NCBI GenBank assembly: GCA_023447015.1
Contig: JAEXPG010000590.1
Location: 1-5,387, forward strand
Origin: Verrucomicrobiota bacterium
GTDB taxonomy: Bacteria > Verrucomicrobiota > Verrucomicrobiia > Opitutales > Opitutaceae
DNA: 5,387 bases
Direction of reading: 5' to 3'
Part shown: positions 1-5,387 of the stretch, one piece after another
Numbering within the stretch: position 1 is the stretch's first letter
Layout: every line of letters starts with the position of its first letter
The notes under the pieces: model-generated
What the model was told of the DNA's origin: nothing
What the model saw: the letters and a program-made list of their open reading frames with translations, nothing else
Database searches by the model: none
Program-made: the position numbers and the translations under genes

Positions 1-26
1 CCCCGCCACCGGCCGCCACGCGGCGC

Positions 27-48
27 ACCGCGCGGCGCGGTTCTCTTT
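27..48 (+). terminator. Possible weak intrinsic terminator of an upstream gene
   Basis: A 6-bp perfect GC stem (ACCGCG at 27-32, CGCGGT at 36-41) closes a 3-base loop and is followed by a pyrimidine tract, TTCTCTTT, at 41-48. This is the shape of a weak Rho-independent terminator for a gene lying before the window. The tract is interrupted by C residues, and short palindromes are common at this GC content, so the call is tentative. If it does terminate, the ABC ATPase that starts 36 bases later would need its own promoter in very little space. Confidence 0.3.
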
Positions 49-63
49 GCCACGTGCGGCAAA
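46..63. repeat. Inverted repeat TTTGCC-N6-GGCAAA before the ABC ATPase
   Basis: TTTGCC (46-51) and GGCAAA (58-63) are perfect inverted copies around a 6-base spacer. The right arm ends 20 bases before the ATPase start codon. The symmetry would suit a dimeric repressor site or a small leader hairpin. There is no independent evidence of binding, and it overlaps the end of the preceding hairpin's pyrimidine tract. Confidence 0.25.
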
Positions 64-83
64 CCCGTTTGACTCCGCCCCCG

Positions 84-1055
<972 letters not shown>

Positions 1056-1423
1056 GCGCCGCTTTGCCGCACCGCACTAATGCGCCTGTCACCGCGCACC
1101 GCAATGCGGCGGCCGCCGCCGGCTCCGGTGACTCCTCAACCTCCCGCACCGCCCACGCCGAGAGGCCGGGCGGAGTCCCGATCGGCGCCCCGTTTCACCC
1201 GGCGCCCACGCTGAGAACCCACCATGGGGTTCATTCCTCATCCGGCTCCTCGCGCGCCGCCAAGCGGCGTTCCGCGCGCCCGGCCCCTCCGCCGTCGCGC
1301 TCCGCCCCTCTCGCCCAACAGCTTCCGCGCGGAAAGCCCACCGGGCCCGCCGCGTATCCCGTAAAAATACCGGAATCCCGGTCTTGCGTTAGAATTTACA
1401 GGGGTTTTTCCTCAGTTCGCCGC
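1056..1423. other. Intergenic region of 368 bases without a supportable gene
   Basis: No reading frame here looks like a protein. Frames are open only because stops are rare at this GC content, and their translations are Pro/Arg/Ala-rich. Small structures seen are a short stem CCGC/GCGG at 1099-1109 running into the palindrome GGCGGCCGCC (1108-1117), and an inverted repeat GAACCC/GGGTTC at 1215-1232 with a 6-base spacer. No T-tract follows the ATPase gene, so I cannot place a terminator for it. The last 60 bases are clearly less GC-rich and are described separately. The middle (about 1120-1350) shows nothing I can name. Confidence 0.6.
1357..1409 (+). promoter_or_regulatory. AT-richer island with nested inverted repeats, likely control region of the receiver-kinase gene
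   Basis: An outer imperfect stem pairs TCCCGTAAA (1357-1365) with TTTACAGGGG (1395-1404, one bulged A at 1400). Inside it is a perfect hairpin, ACCGG-AATC-CCGGT (1369-1382). Five T residues follow at 1405-1409. The AT content stands out sharply from the flanks. TAGAAT at 1390-1395 could be a -10 box, but no good -35 hexamer lies 16-18 bases upstream. The element could be a promoter with an operator palindrome, a structured leader, or an attenuator or terminator, because the outer stem leads directly into a T-tract. The kinase start codon lies 14 bases after the T-tract. The pairing is seen directly; the role is inferred. Confidence 0.4.
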
Positions 1424-2707
1424 ATGAACCCCGCATCGCCCCTCCCCACCATGCTCGTCGTCGACGACGAGGAGGGGCCGCGTACCGCGCTGCGGATGGT
1501 CTTCAAGAACCAGTTCACGGTCCATGCCTTCGACAACGCCGAGGCCGCCGTCGCCTTCGTCCACGACCACGCCGTCCACGTCGCCGTGCTCGACCTGCGC
1601 ATCGGCCGCGACTGCGGCCTCGACCTCCTCCAGCGTATCAAGGAGACGGATCCCCGCATCGAGGTCATCATGCTCACCGCGCAGGAGACGCTCGACACCG
1701 CCAAGACGGCCATGCGCCGCGGCGCCTGCGACTACCTGAGCAAACCTTTCGATCTGCGCAGCATCCGCGAGGCCGTCGGCCGCGCCCACCGCCTCCGCTC
1801 CGCAACCAACACCATCGAGGCCAACAGCGAGCGCCTCAAGACCCTCACCGAGCAGCTCCATGAGGCCTTCTCGCGCGAGGAGATGACCCGCACCGCCAAC
1901 GAGATCTACGCCGGCGTCATCCACGACATCAACAACCCGCTCGCCATCATCGCCGGCTTCGTCGACGTCCTCCACCAGCAGCTCGGCGACGCCCAGCAGC
2001 TCGAGGGGCGGGCGCTCCAGGAATTCCGCCAGCACCTCCAGACCATCGGCAAGCAGGTCAACACCTGCTGCGAGATCTCCTCCCGCTACCTGCGCTTCAT
2101 GAGCCGCCTCGGCCGCGGCCCGCAGCGCGTCCCAGTCAACCAGGTCCTCGCCGATCTCGAGCAGCTCCTGCAGAACCACCCCGCCCTCAAGAGCAACCTC
2201 CTCGTGGTCGACCAGCTCCCCGAGGACGCCGTCTCCCGCCTCCAAGCGACCGAGCTGCTCCAGGCGCTCCTCAACCTCGCCGTCAACGCCCTCCAGAGCA
2301 CCGATACGCCGCAGACGATCCGCATCGCCGCCGAGCTCCTCACTCGGCCCCTGCCCGTCTCCACCTTCGTCAACGGCCCCGACATCCGCTACGTCGGCCT
2401 CGAGTCGCTCACCAACACCGCGCCGTTCGTCGCCATCTCCGTCTCCGACCAGGGCACCGGCATCCAGGCCCACGTGCTGCCGCGCATCTTCGACACCTAT
2501 TTCACGACCAAGGCCCCCGGACGCGGCACCGGCCTCGGCCTTTCCATCGTCGCCCGCCTCGTCCGCTCCGCCCACGGCTGCATCCGCGTCACCACGCAGC
2601 CGGGCAAGGGCACGACGATCACGGTCTTCCTCCCCTCCGAGCGCGTCGCCGTCCCCCAGTTCGAGACCGATCCGCTCGCCGCCGACGGACCGATCACCGG
2701 CAACTGA
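1424..2707 (+). CDS. Soluble receiver-histidine kinase (REC-HisKA-HATPase)
   Basis: This is a signalling protein of 427 residues with an N-terminal receiver domain driving a C-terminal histidine kinase. Receiver (about 8-125): acidic pair D14/D15, phospho-acceptor D57 in VLDLRI, T85 in IMLTA and K107 in LSKPF. A helical, probably coiled-coil linker spans about 128-160. The dimerisation domain has H167 in the H-box IHDINNPLAII, with HD where many kinases have HE. The ATPase domain shows an N-box NLAVNAL (N288), G1 DQGTGI (342-347), an F-box IFDTYFTTK (355-363) and G2 GRGTGLGLSI (366-375). There is no signal peptide, membrane segment or PAS/GAF sensor, so it should be cytosolic and take its input as phosphate on D57. 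The ATG at 1424 gives a normal lead-in to the receiver; ATG 1451 (M10) would start immediately at the first strand and is less likely. No Shine-Dalgarno sequence is seen. Its partner kinase and target regulator are not in the window. It is followed by a strong terminator. Confidence 0.93.
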   Translation: MNPASPLPTMLVVDDEEGPRTALRMVFKNQFTVHAFDNAEAAVAFVHDHAVHVAVLDLRIGRDCGLDLLQRIKETDPRIEVIMLTAQETLDTAKTAMRRGACDYLSKPFDLRSIREAVGRAHRLRSATNTIEANSERLKTLTEQLHEAFSREEMTRTANEIYAGVIHDINNPLAIIAGFVDVLHQQLGDAQQLEGRALQEFRQHLQTIGKQVNTCCEISSRYLRFMSRLGRGPQRVPVNQVLADLEQLLQNHPALKSNLLVVDQLPEDAVSRLQATELLQALLNLAVNALQSTDTPQTIRIAAELLTRPLPVSTFVNGPDIRYVGLESLTNTAPFVAISVSDQGTGIQAHVLPRIFDTYFTTKAPGRGTGLGLSIVARLVRSAHGCIRVTTQPGKGTTITVFLPSERVAVPQFETDPLAADGPITGN

Positions 2708-2736
2708 GCCGCCGCCACCGCTCACCCATCCCGCCC

Positions 2737-2763
2737 GGCGCGACCTCACGGTCGCGCCTTTTT
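2737..2763 (+). terminator. Intrinsic terminator after the receiver-kinase gene
   Basis: A perfect 9-bp stem (GGCGCGACC at 2737-2745 with GGTCGCGCC at 2750-2758), a TCAC tetraloop and a run of five T residues (2759-2763) make a canonical Rho-independent terminator 29 bases after the kinase stop codon. It separates the kinase from rmuC, so rmuC should have its own promoter between here and 2876. Confidence 0.93.
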
Positions 2764-2815
2764 GTTGCTCGTCCGCTGCGCCGGCTCCGGTCGCCTCGCC
2801 ACGGCGGGGATCGGC

Positions 2816-2845
2816 GGCGGACTCCGCGGCGTTTTCGGAGTCGCC
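2816..2845 (+). promoter_or_regulatory. Hairpin in the rmuC leader
   Basis: GACTCCG (2820-2826) and CGGAGTC (2836-2842) form a perfect 7-bp stem over a 9-base loop ending in TTTT. Three further pairs, GGC (2816-2818) with GCC (2843-2845), extend it past one bulged G at 2819. It ends 30 bases before the GTG start of rmuC. It could be a leader structure affecting translation or mRNA stability, or a protein-binding palindrome. No T-tract follows the stem, so it is not an intrinsic terminator. Confidence 0.4.
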
Positions 2846-2875
2846 ACCCCTTCCGCGCCGACTTCTCCTCGCCGC

Positions 2876-4213
2876 GTGGACTGGCTCCTTCTCCTCCTCG
2901 CCGCCGCCCTCGGCGCCACCTTCGCCTGGCTCTACCTGCGGGCCCGCGAATCCGCGCTGCGTACCCAGCTCTTCGGCACCGAGGCCCAGCTCGCCGAAAC
3001 CCGTGCCGCGCTCGACGCCGCCCGCACCGACCTCGACCGCCTCCGCACTCTCGCCGCCGAGCGCGAGACCGCCGCCGCCCGCCTCGCCGCCACCCTCGAC
3101 TCCGAACGCCAGGCCTCCGCCGAGAAGCTCGCCGCGTTGCAGGACGCCCAGGCCCGCCTCTCCGACGCCTTCAAGGCCCTCTCGGCCGACGCCCTCAAGA
3201 GCAACAACGAGTCATTCCTCAAGCTCGCACAGACCGCCCTTGCCCAGTTCCAGGAAGGCGCCCGCGGCGACCTTGACAAACGCCAGCAGGCGATCGATTC
3301 CCTCGTGAAACCCATCCGGGACTCGCTCGAGAAGGGCGATGTCCGCATCGGCGAGATCGAAAAGAACCGCACCTCCGCCTACTCCGCCCTCTCCGAGCAG
3401 CTCAAGTCGCTCGCCGCCGCCCAGGGCACCCTCCAGACCGAGACCACCCGCCTCGCCACGGCGCTCAGCGGCACGCGCACCGCCGGCACCTGGGGTGAGC
3501 TCCAGCTCCGCCGCGTCGTCGAGCTCGCCGGCATGGTCGAGCACTGCGACTTCGTCGAACAGACCGCCGCCACCGACCGGTCCCGCCCCGACCTCGTCGT
3601 GCGCCTGCCGCGCGGCCAGATCATCGCCGTCGACGCCAAGGCCCCGACCGACGCCTTCCGCGAGGCCGCCGTCGCCACCGATCCCGCACACCGTGCGGCC
3701 AAGCTCGCCGATCACGCCGCCAAGGTCGCCGGCCACATCAAGGCCCTCGCCGACCGCGCCTACTGGGAGCAGTTCACACCCTCGCCCGAGTTCGTCGTCC
3801 TCTTCCTGCCCGGCGACCAGTTCCTCGCCGCCGCCCTCGAGGCCGATCCGGCCATTGTCGACCGCGGCATCAACAGCCGGGTGCTGCTCGCCACGCCCTC
3901 CACCCTCGTCGCGCTCCTCAAGGCCGCCGCCTACGGCTGGCGCCAGGAGGCCGTGTCGCAAAACGCCGAGGAGATCGCCAAGCTCGGCCGCGACCTCTAC
4001 GACCGCATCGTCGTCTTCGCCGAGCACCTCGACAAGGCCGGCCGCAACCTCGAGACCGCGACCAAGGCCTACAATGCGGCCGTCGGCTCCTTCGAGAGTT
4101 CGATCCTCCCCGGTGCCCGCAAGTTCACCGAGCTCGGCGCCCGCGGCGCCAAGGACCTGCCCTCCCTCGCCGGCGTCGAGACCACCGTGCGCGACCTGGC
4201 CCGCCGGGCGTAA
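2876..4213 (+). CDS. rmuC: RmuC family DNA recombination protein, membrane-anchored
   Basis: RmuC limits recombination; the E. coli protein is associated with suppression of inversions at short inverted repeats, and the family carries a nuclease-like core. The encoded 445 residues begin with a hydrophobic helix, WLLLLLAAALGATFAWLYL (3-21), that should anchor it in the inner membrane. A long Ala/Arg/Glu-rich coiled coil follows (about 22-110, with more helix to about 195). The RmuC core holds TWGELQLRRV (205-214), RPDLVVRLP (237-245), VDAKAP (252-257, D253 and K255), VVLFLPGDQF (307-316) and YGWRQE (353-358). D239, D253 and K255 resemble a PD-(D/E)XK-type arrangement. The GTG at 2876 is preferred because it places Met-Asp-Trp directly before the anchor, as in relatives. 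The frame is open further upstream to a TTG at 2762, but that would start inside the kinase terminator. No Shine-Dalgarno sequence is seen. The gene stands alone between a terminator and a convergent neighbour, and its length is normal for the family. Confidence 0.93.
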   Translation: MDWLLLLLAAALGATFAWLYLRARESALRTQLFGTEAQLAETRAALDAARTDLDRLRTLAAERETAAARLAATLDSERQASAEKLAALQDAQARLSDAFKALSADALKSNNESFLKLAQTALAQFQEGARGDLDKRQQAIDSLVKPIRDSLEKGDVRIGEIEKNRTSAYSALSEQLKSLAAAQGTLQTETTRLATALSGTRTAGTWGELQLRRVVELAGMVEHCDFVEQTAATDRSRPDLVVRLPRGQIIAVDAKAPTDAFREAAVATDPAHRAAKLADHAAKVAGHIKALADRAYWEQFTPSPEFVVLFLPGDQFLAAALEADPAIVDRGINSRVLLATPSTLVALLKAAAYGWRQEAVSQNAEEIAKLGRDLYDRIVVFAEHLDKAGRNLETATKAYNAAVGSFESSILPGARKFTELGARGAKDLPSLAGVETTVRDLARRA

Positions 4214-4270
4214 GCCGCCCGCCCGTCTGATCTTCGCCGGCGCCGAACCGCTCCGCCATCGGACTATTCG

Positions 4271-4297
4271 CGGTGGCGGGACCCGAACCCGCCGCCG
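4271..4297 (+). terminator. GC-rich hairpin between convergent genes, candidate rmuC terminator
   Basis: CGGTGGCGGG (4271-4280) pairs with CCCGCCGCCG (4288-4297) over a 7-base loop, giving ten pairs including one T-G wobble. In the opposite transcript that wobble becomes a C-A mismatch, so the structure is better in plus-strand RNA, which favours a role after rmuC. No T-tract follows on either strand, so it is not a classical intrinsic terminator. It may stabilise 3' ends or act with Rho. It begins 57 bases after the rmuC stop and ends 9 bases before the end of the opposing gene. Confidence 0.45.
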
Positions 4298-4306
4298 GCG
4301 GCCCCC

Positions 4307-4921
4307 TCAACCTATCGCGATGTCCGTGTGGCCGCGCAGGTACCGCCGCAGGCTCTCGAGCAGGCGTTCGACCGAGTCGGCATCGATGTCCGCCAACGAC
4401 ACCAGCGGCTCGTTGAGCACGCGGCGGGCGTTGTCGCGGTCGCTGCCGCGCAGGCCGGCCGCCCAGTCCTCCTTCACGGGATAGCCCTCGTCGCGGGCGA
4501 AGGAGTAGAGCGCCTTCAACGCCCCCGCATCGGCCCGCCGGCCGTCGGCCCACGCCTGCAGCGCCGTGCCGAGCAGCGCGAGCACGGCGGCGCGGCTCTC
4601 CTCGTTCACCGGATTGCGGGCCAGCAGCGCCGCGAAGGCCGACGCCTCGCGCAGGGCCGCGAAACTCAGGCCGATCCCGGAGAACCGCCGCACCACACGC
4701 ACCTCGCTGAAGACCCACGGGCGGCCCTGGTGGGGGCGCGGCAGCGTCGCGGCCACCTCGTCGAACAGGTCCAGCGGCACCGCCGGCTGCCGCGACGACA
4801 GGCGCTGGAAACAGAGCAGGTGCCCGCCGTCCGCACTGAGGAGCAGCACCTGCTGGTGGCGGTCCTCCGCGGGCGGCTTCTGGAGGATGAAGCCCGTGGT
4901 CTGGAGCGTCTGCCCGGCCAC
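4307..4921 (-). CDS. RecO-like protein (short, putative recombination mediator)
   Basis: The encoded 204 residues resemble RecO most at the N terminus. The pattern TTGFILQKPPAEDRHQQVLL (8-27), then SADGGHLLCFQR (29-40), matches the usual opening of the RecO OB-fold (T-x-G-x-V-L, a charged turn, then a strand leading to a glycine turn). A mainly helical region follows (about 85-200), as in RecO. RecO loads RecA onto SSB-coated single strands with RecR in the RecF pathway. The protein is shorter than the usual roughly 240 residues. It has a single cysteine (C37) and so no zinc cluster; some RecO proteins, including that of E. coli, also lack one. The start is GTG at 4921, supported by AGGG four bases upstream. 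It begins 6 bases after the DUF502 stop codon, so the two should be co-transcribed. Coding is firm; the RecO assignment rests on motif resemblance, and an unrelated OB-fold protein is possible. Confidence 0.6.
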   Translation of the reverse strand: MAGQTLQTTGFILQKPPAEDRHQQVLLLSADGGHLLCFQRLSSRQPAVPLDLFDEVAATLPRPHQGRPWVFSEVRVVRRFSGIGLSFAALREASAFAALLARNPVNEESRAAVLALLGTALQAWADGRRADAGALKALYSFARDEGYPVKEDWAAGLRGSDRDNARRVLNEPLVSLADIDADSVERLLESLRRYLRGHTDIAIG

Positions 4922-4925
4922 GGCG

Positions 4926-4929
4926 CCCT
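4926..4929 (-). promoter_or_regulatory. Shine-Dalgarno-like AGGG for the RecO-like gene
   Basis: Reading the minus strand, AGGG overlaps the TAG stop codon of the DUF502 gene and lies four bases before the GTG at 4921. It supports this start and suggests that termination of the upstream gene feeds initiation of the next. It is the only clear Shine-Dalgarno-like site found before a start codon in the window. Confidence 0.45.
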
Positions 4930-5387
4930 AGCCCTGCTTCGCGAGGTTTCCGGGGACCGCGGGTTGCCCCGCCACCACCGGCGCGCCCCCGCCCGCCTCG
5001 GGCAGCACCGCGCCGCCCGAGATCACGAACTTCATTCCGTCCCGCACGCTCATCGCCATCTCGCGCACCTCCGCCCGGGGCACCAGCAGGAGGAAGCCCG
5101 AGGTCGGGTTCGGCGTCGTGGGCACGAACACGGCGACGAGATCCTTCCCGGTGAGCGTGTCGGCCTCGCCGCCGGCGTTGTTGGTCAGGAAAGCGATCGC
5201 ATAGCTGCCGGCCCGCGGAAACTCGATCAGCACCACCTTGGAGAACGCCGCGCGGTTCTCCGCACCGAACGTCTGCACGATCTGCTTCACCGCGTTGTAG
5301 AAGGTGCCGATTCCGGGGATGCCCTGGATGAACCGTTCGGCGAACTCGCCGAAGAAGCGGCCGAGCACGCGGCGCGACACGAAGCCC
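4928..5387 (-). CDS. DUF502 family membrane protein (COG2928), N terminus cut by the window edge
   Basis: This is the C-terminal part of a DUF502 protein, a family of inner-membrane proteins of unknown function. The visible part starts after the two N-terminal membrane helices expected of the family. It runs through GRFFGEFAERFIQGIPGIG, FYNAVKQIV, KVVLIEFPRAGSYAIAFLT, the hallmark PTTPNPTSGF (encoded at 5093-5122) and FVISGGAVLP. It ends with a Gly/Pro/Ala-rich tail of about 25 residues. A GTG at 5378-5380 could be read as a start, but the frame stays open to the window edge with Gly-Phe before it and would lack the membrane helices, so the true start is outside. It precedes the RecO-like gene by 6 bases on the same strand, probably as one operon. 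Family assignment is firm; the function is not known. Confidence 0.9.
   Translation of the reverse strand, partial: GFVSRRVLGRFFGEFAERFIQGIPGIGTFYNAVKQIVQTFGAENRAAFSKVVLIEFPRAGSYAIAFLTNNAGGEADTLTGKDLVAVFVPTTPNPTSGFLLLVPRAEVREMAMSVRDGMKFVISGGAVLPEAGGGAPVVAGQPAVPGNLAKQG

Noticed and set aside
1224..1364. A 46-codon frame starting at an ATG in the intergenic region.
   Set aside because: The product is Pro/Arg-rich low complexity without a ribosome binding site, and the ATG lies inside a short inverted repeat. Nothing supports translation.
1372..1387. A possible sigma-54 promoter (GG followed by TTGC) before the receiver-kinase gene.
   Set aside because: The GG and GC elements are 12 bases apart where 10 are required, and the rest of the -24 element does not match.
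1412..2749. A 445-codon open frame on the minus strand opposite the receiver-kinase gene.
   Set aside because: Its translation is Gly/Ala/Glu/Asp/Val-rich with no motif, and it runs through the terminator hairpin. It is the antisense shadow of a GC-rich gene.
4271..4297. A possible tRNA T-arm remnant on the minus strand (a stem with loop TTCGGGT).
   Set aside because: The loop has G where the T-arm has its invariant A. No acceptor, anticodon or D arm is found next to it, so it reads better as a plain hairpin.
3339..4484. A 381-codon plus-strand frame overlapping rmuC and the RecO-like gene.
   Set aside because: It is an extreme Ser/Pro/Arg-rich translation out of frame with rmuC, whose conserved motifs fix the true frame.
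4125..4718. A 197-codon minus-strand frame overlapping the end of rmuC and the RecO-like gene.
   Set aside because: It is Gly/Arg/Ala-rich and overlaps two real genes in other frames. The 4307-4921 frame has RecO-like patterning and a coupled start.

Overview
The window is very GC-rich (well above 60% by eye), with strong C/G third-position bias and dense protein coding. Two of the five starts are GTG or lie outside the window, and only one gene has a recognisable Shine-Dalgarno sequence. The gene families are a COG4586-type ABC ATPase, a receiver-first histidine kinase, RmuC, a RecO-like protein and a DUF502 membrane protein. They fit a free-living, high-GC Gram-negative bacterium. The overall style is compatible with Verrucomicrobiota such as Opitutaceae, but that placement is an impression and not a demonstrated result.

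Layout. Positions 1-83 hold two small hairpins and no supportable gene. An ABC transporter ATPase runs at 84-1055 (+). It is followed by 368 bases with no convincing gene, ending in an AT-richer island (about 1357-1410) that carries nested inverted repeats and is the likely control region of the next gene. A soluble receiver-histidine kinase lies at 1424-2707 (+) and is closed by a textbook intrinsic terminator at 2737-2763. rmuC follows at 2876-4213 (+, GTG start), with a perfect 7-bp hairpin (extended by a bulge) in its leader. A 93-base convergent gap holds a strong GC hairpin (4271-4297). On the minus strand, a DUF502 membrane protein cut by the window edge (4928-5387) is followed after 6 bases by a short RecO-like protein (4307-4921). 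These two look like one operon.

How the genes work together. There is no evidence of one pathway. The ATPase lacks its membrane partners here. The kinase has no cognate output regulator in view. RmuC and the RecO-like protein both point to DNA recombination or repair, but they sit tail to tail and would be transcribed separately. I see no mobile element, CRISPR array, rRNA or tRNA, and no sign of a novel multi-gene system. The most interesting signals are the structured element before the kinase, the receiver-first kinase itself, the hairpin in the rmuC leader, and the DUF502/RecO-like pairing.
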